A stretch of DNA of 64,000 nucleotides from the NCBI RefSeq assembly GCF_039655865.1, contig NZ_JBBYXL010000012.1, positions 1 to 64,000 of the forward strand. Reading direction: 5' to 3'. The translations under genes and the position numbers were made by a program. This stretch comes from Prosthecobacter sp. SYSU 5D2. Its GTDB lineage: Bacteria; Verrucomicrobiota; Verrucomicrobiia; Verrucomicrobiales; Verrucomicrobiaceae. Positions 42,712-52,086 of the stretch are shown here, piece by piece. Under the pieces are notes generated by a model. That model made no database searches and was not told the DNA's origin. It worked only from the letters and a program-made list of their open reading frames with translations. Each line of letters opens with the position of its first letter. Position 1 is the first letter of the stretch.

Positions 42712-44355
42712 TTACACATTGAAGTCCAGGAACCCGAGTTCCGTGGGGATGGTGTTGATGTTTTGGAACCGCCCCAGATTCGGGAAGATGTCCGTGATGT
42801 TGGCCCCGGTGATGCCGGGCACATAACTGGTGCCCTGGCTCATGAACCATTTGGCCACGACCGAGGCATACTGGTCCACCGCCAGCGTGGGAATCCAGCG
42901 TCCACGGTTGCTGTCCACATCCTGGCCGGTCGCCCGGGCCAGGTCCGGGAACTCCCCGTAAATGCGCTGGCCGATGACCGGGCCGCCCATCACGATCTGG
43001 TGCCCGCCCCAGCCGTGATCGGTGCCGGAGGCAGCCACACTGCCATTGGGCTGGAAAGTACGGGCAAAGTCGGAATGCGTAAACAGCAGCGTGTCATTCC
43101 ACAGGTTGCTGCCACCACCTTCGGCAGTGGATACCGCATCGATGGCATTTTTGAATCCCTGCAATGCTTTGTCCAGATTCCCCATCAGCAGCGCATGGTC
43201 TGCCTGCTGGGACTGGTGGGTGTCGAACCCGCCCATGCTGACAAAGAAGATCTGCCGGTTGTTCTCCAGGGAGGAACGTCCCTGGATGAGACGGGCCACC
43301 ATTTTAAGCTGGTTGGCCACATCCGGCAGGGTCGTCACGCCGGGAAAGGCGTTGGCAAAGGCCGTGTCAATGGCTGTGGTGGCAGCGCCCAGTGAGGCAC
43401 CCACAGTGGCTTCATTGTCACGGGCGCGTTTCATCACGTCATTGTAGCCTTCTTCCAGATGATGCTGGTAGTGGCTCTCCACCTCCCCTAACTGCATGCG
43501 TGTCAGCTTGGTAATGGTGTCCAGCGCCTTCAGCGTGCGGCCCTGCGTATTGGGAGCATAGGCCACCGGGCTCACTGAATAGTCCGCTGCATGCCCATAC
43601 GTGCCGGGGGCAAAGTAAGGGGCGGTGCTGCTGCTGTAGCCTGACAGGCCGACGACACCGCTGGTGCTGACGGCATACTGGACCACCGAGCTGCCCACCT
43701 GGAAGGAGTTCTGCCCGGCGATGGAGATGTTCATGGACACCTTGCTGTTAGGATTGACCAGGTTGTTCAGCAGCTCCGCCGTGCGGCCGCCCCAGCCGTT
43801 TTGAAAGGGGCGGTCAGGCAGGCTGCTCTGCCACTGGAGCTGCTGGTCACTGTGGGAGAAGAGCTGCGGCGGCACCGGCACCGTGCGCGGCACGGCCACA
43901 TACTGGCTGCGGGTGATGGGCTGCACCAGCGTGCCCACATTGGCCACAAAGCCGAGATCCCCGCTGTTAAACAGGTTCTGCACATTCGTCATGCTGGGAT
44001 GCACCCCAAAGCCGGAGGCATTCGGCTGACCGAAACCGCCTGCGGGCGGCGTCAGTGAAAGTGCCGCCGTGGGACTGATGTGGATGGGATGGGCGGGCGG
44101 ACGTGCGGTATCATAATTGGTTCGCGCCACCCCGTCCAGCGGCACCAGCATGTTGTTGGCATCGTTGCCTCCGTAGAGGAAGAGGCAGACCATGGCTTTG
44201 TAATCCGTGGGCGCGCTCTGGGCCATGGCGCTCTGGACGAGACGCAAATGGGCCAGGGTGTTGACAACGGAGGTCACGCCAAGGCTGGCGCAGGCGGAGC
44301 GGCAGAGAAAATTCCGCCGGGTATCGAAGTGATCTTTGTGCTTGCGATTTTTCAT
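42712..44355 (-). CDS. DUF1501 secreted protein, twin-arginine signal
   Basis: A 547-residue protein. The N-terminus DTRRNFLCRSACASLGVTS is a twin-arginine-type export signal. LFLYGGNDANNMLVPLD and the C-terminal MGGFDTHQSQQADHALLMGNL, THSDFARTFQPNGS, DHGWGGHQIVMGGPV are the recurrent blocks of the DUF1501 family, which belongs to the alkaline-phosphatase-like superfamily. The gene follows the DUF1800 gene after 37 bases; the pair is a hallmark of Planctomycetes, Verrucomicrobia and some Proteobacteria. The function is not known. The ATG at 44355 was chosen because the export signal begins there. Confidence 0.88.
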   Translation of the reverse strand: MKNRKHKDHFDTRRNFLCRSACASLGVTSVVNTLAHLRLVQSAMAQSAPTDYKAMVCLFLYGGNDANNMLVPLDGVARTNYDTARPPAHPIHISPTAALSLTPPAGGFGQPNASGFGVHPSMTNVQNLFNSGDLGFVANVGTLVQPITRSQYVAVPRTVPVPPQLFSHSDQQLQWQSSLPDRPFQNGWGGRTAELLNNLVNPNSKVSMNISIAGQNSFQVGSSVVQYAVSTSGVVGLSGYSSSTAPYFAPGTYGHAADYSVSPVAYAPNTQGRTLKALDTITKLTRMQLGEVESHYQHHLEEGYNDVMKRARDNEATVGASLGAATTAIDTAFANAFPGVTTLPDVANQLKMVARLIQGRSSLENNRQIFFVSMGGFDTHQSQQADHALLMGNLDKALQGFKNAIDAVSTAEGGGSNLWNDTLLFTHSDFARTFQPNGSVAASGTDHGWGGHQIVMGGPVIGQRIYGEFPDLARATGQDVDSNRGRWIPTLAVDQYASVVAKWFMSQGTSYVPGITGANITDIFPNLGRFQNINTIPTELGFLDFNV

Positions 44356-44392
44356 ATGGGGCAAGGTGTTTATGTTTTCGATTCGGGGCGGA

Positions 44393-47300
44393 TCATTTCT
44401 GGACGATGTATTCGGGTGAACTGGTGATGAGATAAAGTGCTGTGCGCACGCGGGCGCCGGCATTGCTCTGGCTGACCGGCGGTGCATCCACCGCAATGAT
44501 GGCAAGCTGGTCAATCATGATACTGCGCGGGTCCGTGCCGCCGCTGACATAGGGATACTTTGTTTTCAAAGAGCCGGAGCACAGCAGGGAATCCAGCTTG
44601 TCCACCAGCCAGGTGGAGGCGGAGAGCTCCGTCTGCCCGGCGGTTTCGCGAACCAGCCGGTATTCCGTGGTGAGCGCACCGAGATTGACAAATACATTGT
44701 CCAGCAAGGCTGTGGTATCCCCAAGCAGAGTGGTGGTGGACTGGCCTGTGGCGGTGGTCAGGGCGGGATCAATGATGGAATTGTACTCCACGTTGCGATG
44801 GTAGTTCACCGCCCGGACGACGAGGTTTTCCGTCATGATTTGCAGTTCCGGTGCCACCAGGCCTGCCGCTGCCACCCGGCCTCCGGGCGTGTAGTCCGGA
44901 AGGTACCAGTTGAAGACGCTGGGCATGTTGTTGGGAATCTGGCCGAGATCCAGAATGGAGTTGCTGTAGCGGAAGCTGGTCGGTGCGGTGCCCAGGTTGC
45001 TGAGCTGGCCCGCCGGATAACCAAAGCTGCTGAGATCCGAGACAGGAATTTGGGACTTCGCATTGAAGGCCCGCAGCACCTGGATATAGCGGATGAGGGG
45101 TTCCTTGACCTTGCCGAAGCCGACGTTTACCGAAGTATTGCCGTTGACGAGCTGCGGATCCACATTGGTCAGGGTGCGTGCCTCATAATCCAGCAGGATG
45201 GCTTTGACCACATCCTTGAGGCTGCCACGCACGCCGCTGCCGTTGTTTTCAAACACCTGCGCGACGCGATAAATGTAACCACGGCTAGGATTGCTGGTGA
45301 CCAGGCGCTGGATGAGCAGCCGGCTGATGAAGGGGGCGATGTTCGGATGGGTGAACAGCGTGTTGATGGCGGCATCGAGATCCGCCTCCGCGTAGGCCAT
45401 CCGGGCTGTGTTATCGCTGGAGCTGCCGCCATAGGCGGGCAGACTGGCACCAAGAACCGTCTTCGCCCCTTCGTCATGATAGGCGGGGAAGTTCTTCATC
45501 GGGTTTTCATAACCAGGATGGTAGTATTCTGCGCCTTCGCTGCCGTTCAGGAAGTTGTTCTGCACCACCGTGGGCACATAGCCGTTGGCGGCGCTGTTCT
45601 GGGCATAGGCGAAGCTCCAGCCGGTGAAGACCCTGGACAGCTCCTTGATGTCATCATTGCTGTAGGTCGGGATGGGCTGGCCGTTGCCGCCGAGCATGAT
45701 GGTGCCGTCGGGATGCAGTTGCAGCAGGCCGATGGAGAAGAGCTGCATGATTTCACGGGCATAGTTTTCATCCGGTGAAAGGGTCTGAATGCCGCCGCTG
45801 TCGAAGACTGCCTTCTGGTTTTTCAGATGGCTCAGGTATTTGCCCATGATGGGATGCTTGCTGATGTCCTTCAGCAGCTCGCGCACGGTGATGGTGCTGC
45901 TGGTGGCGGTACTATACGTGGTGTTAGGCGGCTGGATGTGGCGCACGCTGTCGGCAAAGTCTCCCAGCATATCGTAGTAGCGGCTGTGGCCAAAGGTCCG
46001 CGTCTGCACGGTGCCGAGCCGGTCGGAGACCACAAAGATCTGCTCCAGGGCATAGGCGGTGCGCTGGCGAAGCTGGTCCTGGGCTTCATTGGCCAGCGTC
46101 CACCAGGCACGGCGGCGGTTGATGTGGTCCGGGTCATAGGATTCCTTGTTCAGGCCAGGCGGCACAGGCCGGTAGGTCCAGGCTCCGGCAGGGCTGGGGG
46201 TGGCGCCCCAGCGGGTCCAGTCCAGCGGATTGTTAGGCGGCGGTGCGGCCGGATAGGTTTCGTCAATGGTGGTGTTGGGATTGTCCACCACGGCTGGCAG
46301 ATTGGCCTGCTGGCCGCGAAGGTTCCATTCCTGGGCATTGGCGGCCAGGTGGTAGTCATACAGTGTGGTCTGGCTGCGGCTCCACTGGTTATTGATCCAG
46401 GCGGTGTAGGCATTGATGCGGTTGGTGGCCAGTTTCTTGTCACCGGAGATCGCGGCATACAGCGCATCAATGTCCGTCTGGCTGGCCCCAAATGTGGCCT
46501 GGGTGAGGAAACGGGCACAGTCCCGCCGCACCTGCTCATCCGTGGTGAAGTTTTCCAAAGTTCCCGGGGTGGCTGGCGGAACAAACGGACCGCTCTGGCC
46601 GATGACGCGGGTCAGGTCTGCCCGGATCTCCCCACTGGCATAACGGTTGGTGTGGACGTTGATGTAGAGATTCTGGCCCGCAGTCTTGCGGAACAGCGCA
46701 TCAATGAGCGTCTGTGCCTTGTAACCGCCTGAATCCACGATGGTCCAAGGGTAATCAGACAACGGCCCGTTGGGCAGTCCGTCAGGATCTCCATAGACTA
46801 TGGTCCCAGAGCCGTTGTAGTGAACGTGGCTGCCGTCAATGTCCGTCTGCGGCGTAGTCAGCCCGTTGAAGACCGTGGAAATGCGAGCCTTGCTGTTAGG
46901 CCCGTTCAGGATGACTGTTGCAAAACCCGAGGCGCTGGTCACCGCGCTTCCTTGCGCCAGGAACGTGCCCAGGAAAAGCTTTTCATTGGCGGGGATGTCC
47001 TTCGAATCATTGATGATAACGATGGCGCTGGTCGGAGAGGCAATGGTGTAGTTGCTGCCATTGAGTACTGCGGTCATTCGCAGCCCTTCAGGGTATTCGT
47101 TGAGCCCGTCATCCACCGGGCGGATATAGACATCCACACTCTGTGCATTCGCACCCAGGGAGATGGAACTGGTCACCTGCGTGCCGCTTGTGGCACCCGT
47201 CCAGGCAGTATAGTCCGCACTGCTGGCGGGGGCCCGGTTGGTATCCGTGGCGGCAGTTCCCGCCAGGGTGAAGTTCAAGGTCATCGGAGCAAACCCGCCA

Positions 47301-49333
47301 TTGCGGTTGAGCCGCAGGCGGGCGTTCGTCCGGCTGGTGGGAGTGACAGTGGTGTCATTCACTTCATAGCCTTGGGAGGTAACCGTGCTGACGGTGACAA
47401 CCCCGCCGGTAAAGACAGACGGATTACTGGAAGTCACGAAATCCAGCCGGTTGTGAAATTCCTGCTGGCTGGTCATCAGGTCGCCGTCAGGGTCCAGACC
47501 GCCATCCGCCGAGTTGTTCGGGTCCAGGCCCACCGTTGTTTCCCAGTCATCAGGAGCACCGTCTTCATCCAGATCTTCAGCTCCCTGGACGACAAGGTAG
47601 GCCACGGTCTCCGCACTGTGGGTGTTATTGACAGTACCTTCGCCAAACTGCAGCGGATGTGCATCCTCCTGCGCGACAAAGTCCACCCGGTCGGCAAACA
47701 GGTAGCGCCAGCGCAGCGTGGCCGGGTCTTGATCATTCTTCGTCTGCATGGAGGCGAAGACGTATGGATCCGCATGCATTCGCGAGAAAGCCCGCGTGCG
47801 GAAGGCGCTGTCATGATTGGTCCCCTGCCCTGCCTCGAAACGCATACGGCTGCTGAAAAAATTGCTCGTCCCTTGCGTCATTGCGATCCAGTGCACTGTC
47901 TCAGCCGCGTGCGCAGTGGCGTCGATTTCGGATTCATCCAGCTCCACTGTGAATCCACTGGTGCTGATGCCGCTGACGCGCGACTGCACGGCCTGAGGAT
48001 CATTAGTGGTCACGACCTGGGAGAAAACGGCGGGCGTATTGGGCATGCCTGATGCCAGGGCCTGGGTGGTCCCGGCCTGGGTGACACCCGTTTTTACCCC
48101 AGCCTGCCAGCGCGTGCCGCCCATGGCAAAGGAACCGGATTCCATGACCACGTAACTGAGTTTTTCAGCAATGTTATGAGTCTGGGTGGAATGATGATCC
48201 CAGCGGTCCACCTGAAACTCAAAACTGTTGGCAGTGACATTGCGCACCCGGACTGTGAGCGAGGTGCTGCTGCGATAGGATAGCGGTCCCATGACGACCA
48301 CGGGATTCGTATAGGTGTCTGCCAACGTTACCGTGCTCCAGTTGGCTGCATTTGACTGCGTAACGGTCACATCCCCCACTTCGATTTTGGAAGCGACCTC
48401 GCCGTTCATGTCACCCAGGACGATGTACCCCAGATCTTCAGCGACATGGGCTGTCTCCGTATCAAAAGAGGTTTCTTCCTGGATCCGAAGCTGCACTCCG
48501 GTGCTGGTAAGGGAAGCCATCTTCAGCTCTCCGGGATCCACCTCGTTGATGGACTGAGTCTGGGCCATGAGAACAGGGTTCGTCCGGGCATTGGGAAAGG
48601 TGATGGTGGCATAGGAATTTGTCACCGCTGCGCTGCTGCGCGCCACGGTGAGGATCTTTCCATCCAGGTACCCTGTACCCGTAGAGACAGCCATGTAACC
48701 AATGCCTTCATTGGATATGGAACCTGTATCCAGCTCCTGGGTTTCAAGCCGTACCTGAAAGCCGGTGGAGCTGACACTGCCAATGCGGGTCTTCAAAGCC
48801 TTGACTCCTTTGCCTGTGACACCGGCGGAATTCACCGTGGTTTCCACCTGGCCAAGAACAACCGGAGTGGCTGTAAATCCTGTCAGGCTCATGGAGACGG
48901 GAGCCCGGTTGACAGCGCCTACACGCCCCACCTGCCAGCGTTGTGCACCAAAGAGGTGTGTTCCTTCCGTGAGAGCGAAGAAGTGGACGGTCTCGGCAGG
49001 ATGGTAGCCATTGCGATAATCCCATTCATCAATCTGATATTGAAATCCAGTCGTGGTGACATTGCGCACACGCATCACGCACTGCTCTCCATTGACCTGG
49101 GTGGCCGGCCCCATGATGACGACCGGCGGCGTGGCAAATGTACGGGTAAAGGTAATGGTGTTCCACTGGTCACCATTACTCTGCACCGGAGTGGTGATGA
49201 CGCGGGATTCAAAATTCGCAGGCGCAGCCAGGGCAGCTCCAGCGACAAAGGTGACGGCGAGCGCGGTGTTTCGCACCCATGTGGAAAGGGCACGCAGCCC
49301 TGGTTGGTATCGAGGTGGTTGTAGTGATCCCAT
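44393..49333 (-). CDS. Giant secreted DUF1800 protein with lectin-like repeats, Calx-beta and CHRD domains
   Basis: About 1646 residues. A basic N-terminus and hydrophobic segment (TALAVTFVAGAALAAPA) form the signal. Four to five repeats of roughly 100 residues follow, each with a pattern like WNTITFTRTFATPPVVIMGP, RVRNVTTTGFQYQIDEWDY and HPAETVHFFAL, resembling H-type lectin folds. Then come a calcium-binding-type DEDGAPDDWE segment, a Calx-beta-like region and a CHRD domain (FLGTFLAQGSAVTSASGFAT to ASGEIRADL). The C-terminal ~650 residues are DUF1800 (RFLTQATFGASQTDIDALY, NYAREIMQLFSIGLLQLHPDG). The ATG at 49333 is preferred over a GTG at 49390. Confidence 0.87.
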   Translation of the reverse strand: MGSLQPPRYQPGLRALSTWVRNTALAVTFVAGAALAAPANFESRVITTPVQSNGDQWNTITFTRTFATPPVVIMGPATQVNGEQCVMRVRNVTTTGFQYQIDEWDYRNGYHPAETVHFFALTEGTHLFGAQRWQVGRVGAVNRAPVSMSLTGFTATPVVLGQVETTVNSAGVTGKGVKALKTRIGSVSSTGFQVRLETQELDTGSISNEGIGYMAVSTGTGYLDGKILTVARSSAAVTNSYATITFPNARTNPVLMAQTQSINEVDPGELKMASLTSTGVQLRIQEETSFDTETAHVAEDLGYIVLGDMNGEVASKIEVGDVTVTQSNAANWSTVTLADTYTNPVVVMGPLSYRSSTSLTVRVRNVTANSFEFQVDRWDHHSTQTHNIAEKLSYVVMESGSFAMGGTRWQAGVKTGVTQAGTTQALASGMPNTPAVFSQVVTTNDPQAVQSRVSGISTSGFTVELDESEIDATAHAAETVHWIAMTQGTSNFFSSRMRFEAGQGTNHDSAFRTRAFSRMHADPYVFASMQTKNDQDPATLRWRYLFADRVDFVAQEDAHPLQFGEGTVNNTHSAETVAYLVVQGAEDLDEDGAPDDWETTVGLDPNNSADGGLDPDGDLMTSQQEFHNRLDFVTSSNPSVFTGGVVTVSTVTSQGYEVNDTTVTPTSRTNARLRLNRNGGFAPMTLNFTLAGTAATDTNRAPASSADYTAWTGATSGTQVTSSISLGANAQSVDVYIRPVDDGLNEYPEGLRMTAVLNGSNYTIASPTSAIVIINDSKDIPANEKLFLGTFLAQGSAVTSASGFATVILNGPNSKARISTVFNGLTTPQTDIDGSHVHYNGSGTIVYGDPDGLPNGPLSDYPWTIVDSGGYKAQTLIDALFRKTAGQNLYINVHTNRYASGEIRADLTRVIGQSGPFVPPATPGTLENFTTDEQVRRDCARFLTQATFGASQTDIDALYAAISGDKKLATNRINAYTAWINNQWSRSQTTLYDYHLAANAQEWNLRGQQANLPAVVDNPNTTIDETYPAAPPPNNPLDWTRWGATPSPAGAWTYRPVPPGLNKESYDPDHINRRRAWWTLANEAQDQLRQRTAYALEQIFVVSDRLGTVQTRTFGHSRYYDMLGDFADSVRHIQPPNTTYSTATSSTITVRELLKDISKHPIMGKYLSHLKNQKAVFDSGGIQTLSPDENYAREIMQLFSIGLLQLHPDGTIMLGGNGQPIPTYSNDDIKELSRVFTGWSFAYAQNSAANGYVPTVVQNNFLNGSEGAEYYHPGYENPMKNFPAYHDEGAKTVLGASLPAYGGSSSDNTARMAYAEADLDAAINTLFTHPNIAPFISRLLIQRLVTSNPSRGYIYRVAQVFENNGSGVRGSLKDVVKAILLDYEARTLTNVDPQLVNGNTSVNVGFGKVKEPLIRYIQVLRAFNAKSQIPVSDLSSFGYPAGQLSNLGTAPTSFRYSNSILDLGQIPNNMPSVFNWYLPDYTPGGRVAAAGLVAPELQIMTENLVVRAVNYHRNVEYNSIIDPALTTATGQSTTTLLGDTTALLDNVFVNLGALTTEYRLVRETAGQTELSASTWLVDKLDSLLCSGSLKTKYPYVSGGTDPRSIMIDQLAIIAVDAPPVSQSNAGARVRTALYLITSSPEYIVQK

Positions 49334-49507
49334 AGCGCTGCTGATTTCAGCGGGAGCATTCAAATTTGAGAAGGGTGATGCTGTCACCAAATCGGGGGAC
49401 GGCCATTCTTAGGCCGGGATGCGAAACGGGCTGTCGGCGCGAAAGACGGCAGGGACATCCTAACAACAAGCATTTCAGCATCCACTGCCAGTTGCCGCAC
49501 GCAAATG

Positions 49508-49555
49508 CAAAAGGTGCAGACCGGCAATGCTTGCGGCATCACCTGTCTGCACCTT
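49508..49555 (-). terminator. Hairpin downstream of the YgaP-like gene
   Basis: Arms 49511-49521 and 49545-49555 (AAGGTGCAGAC and its reverse complement) form an 11-pair stem around a 23-base loop. On the minus strand the stem ends CACCTTTTGC, giving a four-T run. It is 25 bases past the stop at 49581. The 49334-49507 stretch between this and the DUF1800 start holds no gene I can support. Confidence 0.65.
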
Positions 49556-49580
49556 CACAGGGCAGTTTAATCCTGATCCG

Positions 49581-49844
49581 TTATTGAAGCGCCTGGCGCC
49601 GGGAGTTCACTTCCATCTGCTCATAAACGGCGCAGTGACCGGTGAGGCCGCGGCGCACGAGCGCAAGCCCGGCAGCCGCAAGAATCCACTTGGCCAGTCC
49701 TCCACGTGACAGGCCGGATACCAGCAGGCCCAGGCCGGACAGGGCGGACAGGGCACGCTCAGGGTCGGTGACATTTTTGCGCAGCTCCTGGTGGAGTTCT
49801 TCAATCTTTGGCAGGTGGTCAAAGGGGCGGTAAGTTAGTGGCAT
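49581..49844 (-). CDS. Small YgaP-like (DUF2892) membrane protein
   Basis: An 87-residue protein. A helical N-terminus with KIEELHQELRKNV is followed by the DUF2892 pattern ERALSALSGLGLLVSGLSRG, AKWILAAAGLALVRRGLTGHC and a short tail. Two hydrophobic segments joined by a short loop and the RGLTGHC ending are typical of the YgaP membrane domain, here without the rhodanese part found in YgaP. The ATG at 49844 fits the domain; longer frames upstream look non-coding. Function unknown. Confidence 0.75.
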   Translation of the reverse strand: MPLTYRPFDHLPKIEELHQELRKNVTDPERALSALSGLGLLVSGLSRGGLAKWILAAAGLALVRRGLTGHCAVYEQMEVNSRRQALQ

Positions 49845-49986
49845 AATAGAATGGGTTGGTTGCCACTGATTCGGACGGAGGTGGACAAATGGGCGCGCAG
49901 GGCATGCATTTTTTGAAGCCGTCACAGACCATCCAGCAAAAGCTGCGGGTTTGAAAAAGCTGCCGGATGGGACATAATCACCCTGC

Positions 49987-50793
49987 ATGACTGATGTGAG
50001 GACAGCACCCAGGCGATCGGGCCAGCAACTGAGGCTGTTTCATCTGGAAAACCCTTTTGCCGCGCGGCTGGGGACGGACTTTTTTAAATCGCTTCCGCCT
50101 GGTCCTGGCGTCTATTTTTTCTATGATGCGATGGAAAAGCTGCTCTACATCGGCCAGTCCGGAAACCTGAAGGCACGGGTGGGCAGCTACCGGCATGTCA
50201 CGCCGGAAAAGTCCGCGAAGCGCACCCTCAGACTGGTGGCGCGGACGGTGCGGATCGGCTGGCAATCCTGTGAGACTGCAGCGGATGCCGTGGCTATGGA
50301 AGCCGCCCTCTTGCTGGAGCACCGGCCGCCGTTTAACCGCGCCGGTGTCTGGGAGGGCGAGCCGTGGTGGCTGGTCGCCGGGACGGATTCGCAAGCCGGA
50401 TGGCTGAATCTTGAGCTGAGCCGGACACCGGCCGGCCTGGGTCCCTTCCCTTCGGCCTTTCGCCACATGCTGGGCACCTTCGCCAGGTGTGTCTTCCGGG
50501 CTTTACGCCACCAGGCAGGGCTGGGAGATTATCCGCTCGGGCTCATGGGCCCCCGGCTGCCCTTGTCTTTAAAACTGGGGCTGCCTGAAGTGCTCCGTGG
50601 TCAAAAATGGCTGGAGGATTTCACTCAGGGCCAGGTCGAAGAACTCGCCGCTACGATTGAGGCCTCGGCAGCCAATGAAGCGATGCTGATGCAGGAATAC
50701 TGGCTTGAAGAAGCCAGACTTTTGAGACGCCATGGCTTGAAGCTGGGGCGGCTTGCCGCCACTTCACCCAAAGATCAGAACCCCGGCGGATGA
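49987..50793 (+). CDS. GIY-YIG nuclease domain protein (UvrC N-terminal/Cho-like)
   Basis: A 268-residue protein with a GIY-YIG domain: PPGPGVYFFYDAMEKLLYIGQS (residues ~36-58; the motif appears as GVY...LYIG), followed by NLKARVGSYR with the catalytic arginine, and ALLLEHRPPFNR containing the conserved glutamate and asparagine. It lacks the UvrC RNase H-like half. The size resembles Cho, a UvrC-like repair endonuclease, but the C-terminal ~150 residues are not recognised. It is convergent with the NlpC lipoprotein gene; their 3' ends overlap by 19 bases. Confidence 0.8.
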   Translation: MTDVRTAPRRSGQQLRLFHLENPFAARLGTDFFKSLPPGPGVYFFYDAMEKLLYIGQSGNLKARVGSYRHVTPEKSAKRTLRLVARTVRIGWQSCETAADAVAMEAALLLEHRPPFNRAGVWEGEPWWLVAGTDSQAGWLNLELSRTPAGLGPFPSAFRHMLGTFARCVFRALRHQAGLGDYPLGLMGPRLPLSLKLGLPEVLRGQKWLEDFTQGQVEELAATIEASAANEAMLMQEYWLEEARLLRRHGLKLGRLAATSPKDQNPGG

Positions 50794-51290
50794 CGGGCGA
50801 TGTAGTCCTTCATTGGGCGGGATTTCACCGACCAGCGGGGGCCTTTGCGCTCGCCATTGTAACCGGTGTCCAGCCGCAGACCGGCCACGATGATGAAGGT
50901 GTGGCCATTGCGTGAATACACCGTGATGTGCTTGCCCTCGCCCGCCTTGCCATAGGTGCGCAGGCTGCTGGACGTGCCAGGGCTGTTCAGCAAACCGGCT
51001 CCATGAAGGACATAGGACACCGTGCCGGAACAATCATAGCCACTGTCCTCAAAGGAACGGTGGCCGCCGCCGAATTTATAGGGCTTTCCGGCGATGCGGT
51101 TGCCTGCGCTGATCGCACGCATCACCGTCGGCGGCAGGCCCGCAGGCGGCACCGCCTTGCCACCCACAATGACCGCCGTCTTGCCCTTGGTGTATTCATA
51201 ATCCCAAACCTTGGGCTTGGAAGAGCAACTGCTAAGCGCAGCAATGGCAAAGGCCATGAACAGAAACAGAAAACGACAGCGGGGGGGCAT
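50775..51290 (-). CDS. NlpC/P60-type lipoprotein
   Basis: A 171-residue lipoprotein: the lipobox ALSSC places the lipidated cysteine at residue 22. The NlpC/P60 core has Cys87 in SGYDCSGTVSYVL and the histidine in NGHTFIIVAGLRLDTG. This predicts a small peptidoglycan peptidase or a noncatalytic relative in the envelope. The C-terminus (RPMKDYIARHPPGF) extends past the domain with the Tyr-X-X-RHP pattern common to the family. No partner is adjacent; the gene is divergent from queE with 91 bases between starts. Confidence 0.8.
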   Translation of the reverse strand: MPPRCRFLFLFMAFAIAALSSCSSKPKVWDYEYTKGKTAVIVGGKAVPPAGLPPTVMRAISAGNRIAGKPYKFGGGHRSFEDSGYDCSGTVSYVLHGAGLLNSPGTSSSLRTYGKAGEGKHITVYSRNGHTFIIVAGLRLDTGYNGERKGPRWSVKSRPMKDYIARHPPGF

Positions 51291-51381
51291 CGGTGGAGAG
51301 TAACAGGTGAATGCGGTGTGGCAAGCGCGGGGAGACCGGGGAGCGGCTTGTGCGCAGGACGGATGCGGGTATGATCAGGGG

Positions 51382-52080
51382 ATGCGGATTTCGGAGATTT
51401 TTTATTCGGTTCAGGGAGAGGGCTCATTGACGGGTGTGCCGTCGGTATTTGTGCGGACATCGGGCTGCAATCTGCGCTGCACTTGGTGTGACACTCCCTA
51501 TGCCTCCTGGAATCCGGAGGGGCCGGAGATGACTCTGGACGCGGTGATGGAGGCCGTACTCCAACATCCCACCCGGTTTGTGGTGGTGACCGGCGGAGAG
51601 CCCATGGTCGCCAAGGACATGCGGAATTTCCTGGGACGCCTGCATGCGGCCGGCAAACACATCACCGTGGAAACGGCGGGCACCATCGCCCCCGGAGATG
51701 CCCCGGTGGACTTGGCCTCCATCAGCCCGAAACTGGCCAACTCGACGCCGAGTGTGGAAAAGGCTGGCGCTGGCTGGGCGGCACGACATGAAGAGACCCG
51801 CCTGCAACCCGCTGTGCTGCGGGAATGGCTGGAGCAGGCCAGGGACTACCAGCTTAAATTTGTCATTTCTACCGAAACCGACCTGCAGGAGGCGCAGCAT
51901 GTGGTTGCCAGCATCGGCATCGCAGTGCCACCGGAAAAGGTGCTGCTGATGCCGGAAGGTGTGAGCCTGGAGGTGATGCGCACCCGCTACGACCTGCTGG
52001 TAAAGGCCTGCCTGACTCACGGCTATCGCCTCAGCCCCCGGCTGCACATCGAGCTTTTTGGCAATACACGCGGGACGTAA
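51382..52080 (+). CDS. queE: 7-carboxy-7-deazaguanine synthase
   Basis: QueE is a radical SAM enzyme forming 7-carboxy-7-deazaguanine from carboxytetrahydropterin in queuosine synthesis. The 232-residue protein starts RISEIFYSVQGEGSLTGVPS. The cluster motif is Cys-x3-Cys-x2-Cys in SGCNLRCTWCDTPYASW. The VVTGGEPM segment is the GGE SAM-binding motif. The frame is open upstream to 51307, but the ATG at 51382 starts the conserved region. No other queuosine genes and no preQ1 riboswitch were seen near it. Confidence 0.93.
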   Translation: MRISEIFYSVQGEGSLTGVPSVFVRTSGCNLRCTWCDTPYASWNPEGPEMTLDAVMEAVLQHPTRFVVVTGGEPMVAKDMRNFLGRLHAAGKHITVETAGTIAPGDAPVDLASISPKLANSTPSVEKAGAGWAARHEETRLQPAVLREWLEQARDYQLKFVISTETDLQEAQHVVASIGIAVPPEKVLLMPEGVSLEVMRTRYDLLVKACLTHGYRLSPRLHIELFGNTRGT

Positions 52081-52086
52081 AAATCC

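Noticed and set aside
51291..51381. Possible preQ1 riboswitch upstream of queE
   Set aside because: No A-rich tail or hairpin fitting a preQ1 aptamer was found.
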